From assembly GCA_947072565.1 (NCBI GenBank), contig CAMTIM010000022.1, positions 1 to 64,000 on the forward strand: DNA of 64,000 nucleotides, given 5' to 3'. Below, piece after piece: positions 41,730 through 49,413 of this stretch; position 1 is the first letter of the stretch; the number at the start of each line of letters is the position of its first letter. The position numbers and the translations under genes are program-made. The notes beneath the pieces are model-generated. The model was not told the DNA's origin. It worked only from the letters and a program-made list of their open reading frames with translations, and searched no databases. Source of the stretch: an uncultured Peptostreptococcaceae bacterium (GTDB taxonomy: Bacteria > Bacillota > Clostridia > Peptostreptococcales > Peptostreptococcaceae).

Positions 41730-42263
41730 TTAATCTTTATATCCATATACCACCATTATTTCATCAATTTTTATGCGCTCTTTTTTATAACCCTCTTCAA
41801 ATAATGGTCTGCACCTTTCTATGGTAGTCTTTCCAGTAAGCAATTTCCCTGAAAACGCAAGACAACCAACTTCCCCGCACTTCTTACAATTAAGTTTTGG
41901 CAAAATATTATAAATATCAATATAAGATGGCATTTCTGCTACAGTAAAGTCCGGCTCTATTTCATTTCTTTTTGAATCTAAGTCGTTAATCATATCTTTT
42001 ATATAATCTAGAGTTTCATATGCATCAGTTTCACTAATTAAATAAGCTCCCTTTAGTGATCTATCATATAATGTTATAATTCTTTGTCTAATGCGTAAAG
42101 ATATCCAACCTTGCTCTTTATTATATACTGCAGTTGGATTGACAGCATTAATATAAGGCATAATATCTGTTATACTATCTGTAAAACCTGCAATAATTCC
42201 AAATCGTGCATCTACTGTTGAACATGGCTGAATCTCCTGTAATGAAATTAAATTTAAATACAT
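41730..42263 (-). CDS. Small [4Fe-4S]-binding protein
   Basis: 177 residues. The C-terminal part YNILPKLNCKKCGEVGCLAF, then about 16 residues and ERCRP, has the C-x2-C-x4-C-x16-C arrangement of the Fe-S domain found in corrinoid Fe-S proteins and related electron carriers. The N-terminal 110 residues are not recognised. It lies 45 bases downstream of a cysteine-desulfurase-like gene in the same direction. The pair recurs in clostridia and suggests work on sulfur or selenium transfer, but no function is established. Confidence 0.75.
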   Translation of the reverse strand: MYLNLISLQEIQPCSTVDARFGIIAGFTDSITDIMPYINAVNPTAVYNKEQGWISLRIRQRIITLYDRSLKGAYLISETDAYETLDYIKDMINDLDSKRNEIEPDFTVAEMPSYIDIYNILPKLNCKKCGEVGCLAFSGKLLTGKTTIERCRPLFEEGYKKERIKIDEIMVVYGYKD

Positions 42264-42308
42264 TATTCTTATTTTCCCCCCCTCTATTGTTTAATACTGA
42301 TATAAATA

Positions 42309-43505
42309 TTAGGCTAACTCACTTTTTAATAACTCTTTTAATGCATATATAAGATAATCTATTTCTTCTTTAGTTGTAGCATAACCAATTCCTATACGAA
42401 TTGCCCCATTTTTATCAGTCCCCATAATCTTATGTAACATAGGTGCACAATGAATTCCCGACCTTACCATTATATTATATCTTTTATCCAGTAACGATCC
42501 ACCTTTTCCTGAATCTATTCCATCTATAGTAAATGCAATAGATCCAACCATTTTTTTAGGATCTTTAGTTCCAAATACTCTAATTCCATCTATAGATTCA
42601 AGTTTTTCTAAAGCATAAGAAATTACTTCTCTTTCATTACTATGAATCTTATCTACTCCCACATCTAATAAATAACGAATACTAGCATGAAGTCCAGATA
42701 TACCAACCATATTCATAGTTCCAGCTTCATATTTATTTGGTGTAATCTCTGGCATGTAAGGGTCTGCTGAATTTCCACCAGTTCCACCAGATTTCCACGC
42801 TTTAATATCTCCGTCCCAGTTCAATATAAAGCCTCCAGTTCCACTAGGCCCAAGTAATCCTTTGTGTCCTGTAAATGCTAATATGCTAATATTATCATCT
42901 TCCATGTCAATAGGTAACATTCCCGCACTTTGAGCCGCATCTACTAAGAAAGGAATCCCATGTTTTTTTGCAATTCTCCCGATTTCTCTTATAGGTTGAA
43001 TCGTTCCAATTACATTAGATGCATGATTAAATACAATTAACTTTGTATTTTGTTGGATGCTTTTTTCTACATCATCAGGATTTGTAATCCCTTCTTTCGT
43101 GCTTTCTACATTTGTAATTGAAATATTTCTCTCTCTCTCTAAAGTTTTTAAACATCTCCATACTGCATTATGTTCTATACTACTTGTTACAACATGATCT
43201 CCTTCTTTCAACATACCGCACATTATTCCATTAAGTGCCTCTGTTATTCCAGAGGTAAAAACAATATCTGATGCTTTTTTATGGTTAAAAATTTCGCCAA
43301 TCCATTTTCTAGTCTCATAAACCATATAATCTGCTTCCATTGCTTTTTTGTATGCTCCCCTTGATGAACTAACCCCATTATATAAAATATAATCATTAAT
43401 CGACTTAATAACACATTGTGGTTTAGGATAAGAAGTTGCTGCATTATCTAAATAAACACCATTTTTGTAGAAATTCTCAAATTGCGGATAGCCTTTAAAC
43501 ATCAT
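42309..43505 (-). CDS. Cysteine desulfurase / aminotransferase class V family protein
   Basis: 398 residues. The fold-type I PLP pattern is complete: YLDNAATSYPKP (18-29), TSGITEALN, DAAQSAGMLPIDM with the PLP-binding Asp, and the Schiff-base lysine in FTGHKGLLGPSGTGG (about 208). It has RSGIHCAPM near 352-360, the position of the sulfur-accepting cysteine in SufS/NifS relatives. Likely removes sulfur or selenium from cysteine or selenocysteine. ATGATG follows AGGGGAGA. Probably co-transcribed with the Fe-S protein downstream. Confidence 0.88.
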   Translation of the reverse strand: MMFKGYPQFENFYKNGVYLDNAATSYPKPQCVIKSINDYILYNGVSSSRGAYKKAMEADYMVYETRKWIGEIFNHKKASDIVFTSGITEALNGIMCGMLKEGDHVVTSSIEHNAVWRCLKTLERERNISITNVESTKEGITNPDDVEKSIQQNTKLIVFNHASNVIGTIQPIREIGRIAKKHGIPFLVDAAQSAGMLPIDMEDDNISILAFTGHKGLLGPSGTGGFILNWDGDIKAWKSGGTGGNSADPYMPEITPNKYEAGTMNMVGISGLHASIRYLLDVGVDKIHSNEREVISYALEKLESIDGIRVFGTKDPKKMVGSIAFTIDGIDSGKGGSLLDKRYNIMVRSGIHCAPMLHKIMGTDKNGAIRIGIGYATTKEEIDYLIYALKELLKSELA

Positions 43506-43615
43506 TGTCTCCCCTTTTTCGTTTTAATGTCGTATATTTTTTATTGTAGGACAAGTAAATAAAAACCGCAATCTTTTAAATAAACATTTAGACTACTTAT
43601 GATAAATTAATGCGT

Positions 43616-44563
43616 TTAATTTTTTAAAAAATATATAACACTTAAGATTACTACAATTATAATTATACCTGACAACTTATCTGATAATAATCCTGAATTT
43701 ATATATATATATGGATTTATAATAAACTTTAATCTTTTTTCATTATCATACTCTTTATCATATTCTCTTTCATCCTCTTTTTTTACCACTTCTATAACTG
43801 ACATTTTAACTATAATTTCAGTTTCAGAAAGTACACCCTTTTTAGCCATCTCTTTTACATCACCAATTGCCTTAGCTAGTACTAATTGTTTCTCTTCAGG
43901 TGTTTTACAACTTTTTAATTTTTCTTTTAAATCCACTTTATCATTTATTGATTGATCTGTTATTTCTTTGATATCAGGGTACTTTTTATTTATAAAGTTC
44001 TCTTCTTTAGTAGTTAATTTATCTCCTTTAACTATTTTTATAGCTATTAGTTCTGCTTTTTTTACTTCTTTTTCAATATTTTTTAGGAATTTTTCAACTT
44101 CTTCTATTCCTGAGTTTTTAATTCTAGCTTGAATTTCAGAAATTGCCCCTTTTTTAGTCATATCTTTTATATTACTAATTCCTTTAAACAATACTTGTTG
44201 TCTTTCTTCGCCCGTTTTACAATTACTTATTTTTTCTTTTAACTCTGCACATTCACTTATTGATTGATTTGCCACTTGTTTCATATCAAGGTATCTTTTA
44301 TTTATAAAGTTTTGTTCGTTAGTTGTCACTGTTTCTTGTTTAACTATTTTTATAGCTATTAGTTCTGCTTTTTTAGTATCTTCTTGAATTTTTGTTAAGT
44401 TTTTTATAATATCTGTGTTTTGAAGATTATTTAATTTTCCCAAGCCTTGTTTTGGCATCTCTTTTGTATCTATTTCAGATAATAAATTATTTTGTATTTG
44501 CTTACTTTCACTGCCAAGCTTTATAGCAGTTTTTCCATATAAATTATTATTTATGTTATTCAT
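43616..44563 (-). CDS. Tail-anchored protein with an internal duplication, unknown
   Basis: 315 residues and no signal peptide. Two homologous blocks begin KKAELIAIKIVK (residues 64 and 168, offset 104). Each continues with TT.E.NFINK.Y.D.K, QSI, LKEK...CKT.EE.Q.VL.K.I and KKG..SE. A Lys/Glu-rich linker follows, and the last 20 residues are a membrane helix (about 294-313), so the bulk is cytoplasmic and tail-anchored. I do not recognise the family. The gene stands alone between a desulfurase and a chemoreceptor. Confidence 0.75.
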   Translation of the reverse strand: MNNINNNLYGKTAIKLGSESKQIQNNLLSEIDTKEMPKQGLGKLNNLQNTDIIKNLTKIQEDTKKAELIAIKIVKQETVTTNEQNFINKRYLDMKQVANQSISECAELKEKISNCKTGEERQQVLFKGISNIKDMTKKGAISEIQARIKNSGIEEVEKFLKNIEKEVKKAELIAIKIVKGDKLTTKEENFINKKYPDIKEITDQSINDKVDLKEKLKSCKTPEEKQLVLAKAIGDVKEMAKKGVLSETEIIVKMSVIEVVKKEDEREYDKEYDNEKRLKFIINPYIYINSGLLSDKLSGIIIIVVILSVIYFLKN

Positions 44564-44650
44564 AATCTTTTATTCCCCTTAGATACTATCTCTATTTTTA
44601 TTTATTATACAACTTTATTAATATTAATAGATTTTTATATTTATAAAAAT

Positions 44651-44684
44651 AAAAGTATTATCACTATTTCATGATAATACTTTT
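44651..44684 (-). terminator. Terminator after the chemoreceptor gene
   Basis: AAAAGTATTATCA (44651-44663) pairs with TGATAATACTTTT (44672-44684). On the minus strand ATTTTTA follows. Confidence 0.88.
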
Positions 44685-44703
44685 ATGAATTTTAATTATA
44701 ATT

Positions 44704-46770
44704 TTATATTTCTTCACTATCAAATAGCATAGCTCCATCATAATATTTGGCTTTTTCATCTTTTAAGTTAAACTTTCCAATAAGCTGTTTTAACATATGA
44801 GCTTGGCTTGATAACTCTTCACTTGCTGCTGCACTCTCTTCAGCAGTTGCTGAATTGGTTTGGACAACTAAAGATATTTGTTCAACACCGATATTTACTT
44901 GGTTTATATGTTGTGCTTGCTCGTTACTTGCATCTGCAATTTCTTGTATAACTTCTGCTGATTTCTGTGCACCATGAACAACTTCTTCAAGAGATTTTGC
45001 AGTTTCTGATACAATAACTGTACCATTTTCTATTGCTCTAAGTGATTTTTCAATTAGCTGAGCTGTATCCTTAGCACTTTGTGCAGATTTTGCAGCAAGG
45101 TTTCTAACTTCATCAGCAACAACTGCAAATCCTTTCCCAGACTCTCCAGCTCGTGCTGCTTCTACAGCTGCATTTAGCGCTAAAATATTTGTTTGGAATG
45201 CTATCCCATCAATAGTTTTTATTATATTTCCAATTTCATTTGATGTATTACTAATCTCATCCATTGCACAAATCATTTGCTGCATTTGTTCTTTTCCTTT
45301 ATCTGTAGCAATACTTGATTGTTCAGATATTTCCTTTGCTTTTGCTGCATTTTGTGCCGTTTGCTTTATTTGAGCTGAAACATCATTTATAGTTGATGAA
45401 AGTTCTTCAACTGAACTTGCTTGTTCTGTCGCACCTTGAGAAAGTACTTGTGCACCTTCTGACACCTGTTCTGATCCAATTGCAACATGTTCACCCGAAA
45501 CATTTATTTGTGTCAAAGTACTATTTAACCCATCAATAATTTTATTAACAGCAACTAATATTGGCTCAAAATCATTAACAAATAAATCATTGAATCTATC
45601 ATTATCTACATTAATGTCTAAGTTTCCATCACTAATTTGAGTTAATATACTCGTTAGTTCATTTATCATTTCTCTAAAATCACTAACTATTTTGCTTGTA
45701 GCTTCTGCTACCATACCTATTTCATTATCTTGATCTATCTTTATAGCTTCTGAATTTAAATCTCCATCTGCTAATTTTTTTAACCTCTCACTACATCCTT
45801 TTAATGGATTTGCTATTTTATTAGAAAATTTCACAGCTACAATAAATGCTACAATTGTAAACAATGTAGCTACTGTAATTGTAATCATAATTGAAGTATA
45901 CATTTGATCTAGGAAGTAGCCTTTATCTGCCATTATTCCTATACCCCATCCATTACCATGTTTTACTGGTGCATATCCTAAAATCCAGTCATGCCCATTA
46001 AATTTTGCATCTGTATATCCTATATTACCTGAGATAAGTTTCTTATCTGCTTCTGCAAAAGGTATTAAGCTTTTATCTGTCTTAGATTCTTTTATAGAGT
46101 TCGCTACAGCAATACGGCTAGTATCTTTATGCCCAATTATAGTTCCTTCATTGTCTACAAGATAAGCATAACTATTTTCACTTATTTTTATATCTTTAAT
46201 AATATCATTTAAAAGGTTTTTATCTGGATCAAAGGTTACAACACCTACTATTTTACTGCCTTGTACTCCATTTTCCCAAATAGGTGCAGATACTACAAGC
46301 GTAAGTTTTCCAGTTACTTTACTAATAACAGGGCTACTAATATATTCTTTTCCTGTCATAGAAATTTTAAAATACTCTCTATCTGAATAATCATTACCAC
46401 TAAAAAGGTCTTTACCATTTACATCTAAAATTTGACCTAATGATAATCCATATAATTTTTCTTGATTAGTTAAAATATTTTGTTTTTCTTCTTTACTTAT
46501 TTTAGGATTTGAAATTTCTTTAATAATACCAGTTTGAATTGCTGCATTTTGAATATTTCTTATTTTCTGAGAAGTATTTTCAGCAGCTTGTTTAGTTGTT
46601 TCTACAATTGTTTTTGATAAAACGTGGTTGGCAGTCTTATAATTTAAAATACTTGTTATTACTCCTAAAAACAAACTACAAATAACTACTAATAACACAA
46701 TTATTAATATAAGCTTAGTTTTTATACTTTTGTTTTTGTCCTTAATCTTATACCTTAACTTAAATTTCAT
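44704..46770 (-). CDS. Methyl-accepting chemotaxis protein with dCACHE sensor
   Basis: 688 residues. Membrane helices at about 19-42 and 292-316 flank a double-CACHE sensor (about 45-285: [36 protein letters not shown]). HAMP follows (about 317-370), then a second HAMP-like linker and the signalling domain, whose hairpin tip is [20 protein letters not shown] with [12 protein letters not shown] replaced by [15 protein letters not shown]. The sensor type usually binds amino acids or small organic acids. Its mRNA carries a cyclic-dinucleotide riboswitch (46873-46992), so expression answers a second messenger. motAB lies 7 kb away. Confidence 0.94.
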   Translation of the reverse strand: MKFKLRYKIKDKNKSIKTKLILIIVLLVVICSLFLGVITSILNYKTANHVLSKTIVETTKQAAENTSQKIRNIQNAAIQTGIIKEISNPKISKEEKQNILTNQEKLYGLSLGQILDVNGKDLFSGNDYSDREYFKISMTGKEYISSPVISKVTGKLTLVVSAPIWENGVQGSKIVGVVTFDPDKNLLNDIIKDIKISENSYAYLVDNEGTIIGHKDTSRIAVANSIKESKTDKSLIPFAEADKKLISGNIGYTDAKFNGHDWILGYAPVKHGNGWGIGIMADKGYFLDQMYTSIMITITVATLFTIVAFIVAVKFSNKIANPLKGCSERLKKLADGDLNSEAIKIDQDNEIGMVAEATSKIVSDFREMINELTSILTQISDGNLDINVDNDRFNDLFVNDFEPILVAVNKIIDGLNSTLTQINVSGEHVAIGSEQVSEGAQVLSQGATEQASSVEELSSTINDVSAQIKQTAQNAAKAKEISEQSSIATDKGKEQMQQMICAMDEISNTSNEIGNIIKTIDGIAFQTNILALNAAVEAARAGESGKGFAVVADEVRNLAAKSAQSAKDTAQLIEKSLRAIENGTVIVSETAKSLEEVVHGAQKSAEVIQEIADASNEQAQHINQVNIGVEQISLVVQTNSATAEESAAASEELSSQAHMLKQLIGKFNLKDEKAKYYDGAMLFDSEEI

Positions 46771-46872
46771 TTTTTTATCTCCCTTTTCATTTTAATATTT
46801 CTATTTTCTCATATAGTGTAAGTATTTTCCCTTTAATTTGTATAACACATATTTACTTATTATAAAAATAAA

Positions 46873-46992
46873 AGAGCATTAACATAAACCAGTTAACACT
46901 CTTATCTAATAAGACAAATTTATGCAACTGGCTAACTTAAAGAAGTCCCTATAGCTTTGCGTCACCGGATCACTCCGGGTTTGCTAATTTAA
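46873..46992 (-). ncRNA. GEMM-I cyclic-dinucleotide riboswitch with terminator expression platform
   Basis: On the minus strand the aptamer runs from about 46992 to 46915: AGCAAACC, a CCGGA-GTGA-TCCGG hairpin with a GNRA loop, TGACGCAAAGCTATAGGG, then GTTAGCCAGTTGC. These are the GEMM-I core elements. After it an 11-bp stem, AGAGTGTTAAC/GTTAATGCTCT (46873-46902), followed by TTTTATTTTT forms a terminator. The aptamer segment CCAGTT can pair with AACTGG inside the terminator, giving a plausible switch. It controls the chemoreceptor starting at 46770. The position equal to G20 of the Vibrio Vc2 aptamer appears to be A. Confidence 0.88.
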
Positions 46993-47019
46993 TTTAATTT
47001 TTATTTAAACATACATTTT

Positions 47020-47048
47020 ATATTAACATTTTTGGAATATTTTGTAAA
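47020..47048 (-). promoter_or_regulatory. Promoter for the riboswitch-chemoreceptor transcript
   Basis: On the minus strand TTTACA (47043-47048), a 17-base spacer and TAATAT (47020-47025). Transcription would begin about 20 bases before the aptamer. No sigma-D-type sequence was seen here. Confidence 0.65.
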
Positions 47049-47140
47049 TATTTTGTATAATTTGCATGTTTTTGTTAAAATTTACATACATTAATAATAT
47101 ATGATTCTCTTTTTTGTGTGAAATTTTATAAAAATATATA

Positions 47141-47169
47141 TTGACAAATTTTTTTTTTAATTATACTAT
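47141..47169 (+). promoter_or_regulatory. Promoter for the T-box/trpP transcript
   Basis: TTGACA (47141-47146), a 17-base spacer containing a T run, and TACTAT (47164-47169). Confidence 0.7.
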
Positions 47170-47194
47170 TGATTATAACATCAACGAAAAAATA

Positions 47195-47477
47195 AAATTT
47201 TAAATAATAATCCATTGATAAGGGATAGTAGTTAAGTTCAGATTCATAGCAGAGAGCTAGGGACGGTGAAAGCCTAGCGTGATGGAATTTAGTGAATGGG
47301 CCTTAGAGGAGTAAAGGGAAATTCTTAAGAAAAGTACCAGATATCGTGGTCTGCGCGTTATAGCGGATAGAGTATAGTAGTACTCGAATTTTTGAGTGGC
47401 ATGTTTATATATAGTGCAATTTAGGTGGTATCGCGGATAATAACTCCGTCCTATTTATTTAGGACGGAGTTTTTTTA
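47195..47477 (+). ncRNA. T-box leader upstream of trpP
   Basis: Stem I carries AGTA (about 47227), AGAGAGCTAGGGACGG and GGTGAAAGCC (the AG bulge and distal loop), then GAATGGGCC, in which TGG (47297-47299) is the likely tryptophan specifier. The T-box core AGGTGGTATCGCGG lies at 47423-47436, followed by the terminator AACTCCGTCCT/AGGACGGAGTT (47442-47471) with a T7 tail. Uncharged tRNA would favour readthrough into the transporter. The base after TGG in the T-box is T, which predicts a tRNA with discriminator A; bacterial tRNA-Trp usually has G. Confidence 0.9.
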
Positions 47478-47511
47478 TTTTATAAATTATCCAAAATAAA
47501 ATTTGTAAGGA

Positions 47512-47529
47512 GGTGGTCACCATGTCATG
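47512..47529 (+). other. Two-codon start-stop ORF behind a near-perfect Shine-Dalgarno
   Basis: AAGGAGGTGGTCACC is followed by ATG TCA TGA. The ribosome-binding site is the strongest possible match to the 16S 3' end, yet the frame stops after two codons, 79 bases before the trpP start. It may be a ribosome stand-by or stalling site, or a remnant of a deleted leader gene. No function can be assigned. Confidence 0.5.
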
Positions 47530-47608
47530 AACTATAGATTCTAATAAAAATGATATTGAACATTGGTTTAAAAATATAATAATTATAAAATTTAGGAGAA
47601 TCAAAACT

Positions 47609-48154
47609 ATGAATACAAAAAAACTAACTATGAATTCAATACTTCTAGCCATCGGTGCTTTACTTCATCAAATTACACCTACACTAGGATTACCTATGCA
47701 ACCAGATTTCGCATTAGCTATGCTGTTTGTAATAATGGTATTAAACAAGAAAGATTACAAAACAACTATTGTAGCTGCTTTAATTACAGGAATATTTACA
47801 GCTATGACAACAAAATTCCCAGGTGGGCAACTTCCAAATATCATAGATAAGGTATTTACTGCTAACTGTATATATGCATTGATGTTTATTATTTATAAAA
47901 TAAAACCATTTAATAAATTAAGTGAATCCAAGCAAAATAGCATAATAGCATCAATAATATTACCTATAGGTACTTTTATTAGTGGCGTTATATTTTTAAT
48001 ATCTGCTCAAGTAATAATAGGTCTTCCAGCATCTTTTATAACTTTGTTTTTTACTGTAGTAGCACCATCTATTGTTATAAATTTAATAGCAGGTATGTTT
48101 TTATATAAAACTGTCAACTTATCAATTAAAAGGTCTCTACCATCTAGAAGGTAG
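47609..48154 (+). CDS. trpP: Tryptophan transporter TrpP family protein
   Basis: 181 residues and five or six membrane helices. The family is recognised from IGALLHQITPTLGLPMQPDFALAM near the N-terminus (landmark only) and especially FTAMTTKFPGGQLPNIIDK (about 70-88), which matches TrpP/YhaG. It imports tryptophan. ATG follows AGGAGAATCAAAACT. A T-box leader with a probable Trp specifier controls it, so import rises when charged tRNA-Trp is short. Confidence 0.88.
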   Translation: MNTKKLTMNSILLAIGALLHQITPTLGLPMQPDFALAMLFVIMVLNKKDYKTTIVAALITGIFTAMTTKFPGGQLPNIIDKVFTANCIYALMFIIYKIKPFNKLSESKQNSIIASIILPIGTFISGVIFLISAQVIIGLPASFITLFFTVVAPSIVINLIAGMFLYKTVNLSIKRSLPSRR

Positions 48155-48243
48155 CATTTAGTTGAGTACTTATTACCTATACTTTGAAAACTAAAAATAT
48201 ATTATCATAAACTCTTATTAGAATATATTTTTAGTTAAATAAA

Positions 48244-48284
48244 ATAGACTACACTGAATATTAATTCAATGTAGTCTATATAAA
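48244..48284. terminator. Bidirectional terminator between trpP and hypA
   Basis: TAGACTACACTGAAT (about 48244-48258) pairs with ATTCAATGTAGTCTA (about 48265-48279). A/T tracts flank both sides. Confidence 0.85.
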
Positions 48285-48301
48285 AAATACTAGAATAAAT
48301 C

Positions 48302-48643
48302 TTAGCAAGCAATTATTTCCTTAATCATAAATTCTCTTCCACATAATAATTCCCACTTTTCACTTTCACAATTTGGACATACTCCATTGTTTTCCATAAT
48401 ATTAAAAACTTTATTACAATCTTTACAAATACCATTACCTGGTAATACTTCAATTTTCAATTTGGTATCTTGTAATATTGTTCCATCCACTGCAGCTGGA
48501 TAGCATTGTTCTATATATTTTGGAATCATTGATGAAAGCTCTCCTATTTGTAATACCAATGTATCAACTTTATTTAATTGTTGCTCTACTATGATTTTTT
48601 TTACTGTATTTACAACTTCAATTACAACCCCTAATTCATGCAA
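48302..48643 (-). CDS. hypA: Hydrogenase/nickel metallochaperone HypA
   Basis: The start is placed at the TTG at 48643, giving a 113-residue protein beginning M-H-E-L. HypA needs this exact N-terminus because His2 binds nickel, and AGGTG sits 6 bases upstream of the TTG. The GTG three codons earlier lies inside that ribosome-binding site and would bury the histidine. The zinc site is CKDC ... CPNC (about 73-92). HypA hands nickel to NiFe enzymes with HypB, which is encoded just upstream on the same strand. No NiFe hydrogenase or urease genes are in the window. Confidence 0.92.
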   Translation of the reverse strand: MHELGVVIEVVNTVKKIIVEQQLNKVDTLVLQIGELSSMIPKYIEQCYPAAVDGTILQDTKLKIEVLPGNGICKDCNKVFNIMENNGVCPNCESEKWELLCGREFMIKEIIAC

Positions 48644-48702
48644 ATTTATCACCTTTCCTTTTTATTTATATGTATAAATTTAATCCCTTAATTATATTTT
48701 TA

Positions 48703-49374
48703 TTAGTTTGAATTCCAATTTTTTACTTCTTTACGTATCCACTCTGCCCATTCTTCAATTCCTTCACCAGTTCTAGCAGAAATAGGAATGATTTTAATAT
48801 TAGGATTTAATTTTTTTACATGTTGTGTAACTGCTTCTAAATCAAAATCAAAATACTCTATTACGTCCATCTTATTTATTAATAAAACATCAACTATAGA
48901 AAACATTAATGGATATTTTAAAGATTTATCATGTCCTTCTGGTACACTTAAGATCATAGCACTCTTTGATGCACCAGTATCAAATTCAGCTGGACACACT
49001 AAATTACCTACATTTTCCAATATGACAAAATCAACATCTTCAGTTCCCATCCCTAATAAACCTTGCTTAGTCATATCTGCATCAAGATGGCACATCCCAC
49101 CTGTATGTAATTGTATTACTTTTGTACCAGTTTTTGAAACAGTGTTAGCATCCACATCTGAGTCTATATCTGCTTCTAAAATCCCTATTTTTATTTCATC
49201 TTTTAAAGCTTCAATTGTTCTTAAAACAGTTGTTGTTTTACCTGAACCTGGTGATGACATTAAATTCAGTAAAAAAGTTTTTTCTTTTTTTAAATCTTCT
49301 CTAAGTAAATCAGCTTGCCTATCGTTATTTTGAAAAACACTTTGCTTAATTTCAAGCACTTTGTATGTATCCAT
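48703..49374 (-). CDS. hypB: Hydrogenase nickel incorporation GTPase HypB
   Basis: 223 residues of the SIMIBI GTPase class. Walker A SSPGSGKTT is at about 40-48, NKMD at 167-170, and the G-domain metal site C95-H96 in GGMCHLDADM with a further Cys127 in LVCPAEFD. The histidine-rich nickel-storage tail found in some HypB proteins is absent. It powers nickel transfer together with HypA. hypA follows after 59 bases. Confidence 0.96.
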   Translation of the reverse strand: MDTYKVLEIKQSVFQNNDRQADLLREDLKKEKTFLLNLMSSPGSGKTTTVLRTIEALKDEIKIGILEADIDSDVDANTVSKTGTKVIQLHTGGMCHLDADMTKQGLLGMGTEDVDFVILENVGNLVCPAEFDTGASKSAMILSVPEGHDKSLKYPLMFSIVDVLLINKMDVIEYFDFDLEAVTQHVKKLNPNIKIIPISARTGEGIEEWAEWIRKEVKNWNSN

Positions 49375-49413
49375 ATAATATGACCCCCTATTTATGTTAA
49401 TTTTAATTTTACC

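Noticed and set aside
47500-47608. Tryptophan leader peptide
   Set aside because: No short frame with tandem Trp codons exists; regulation is explained by the T-box.
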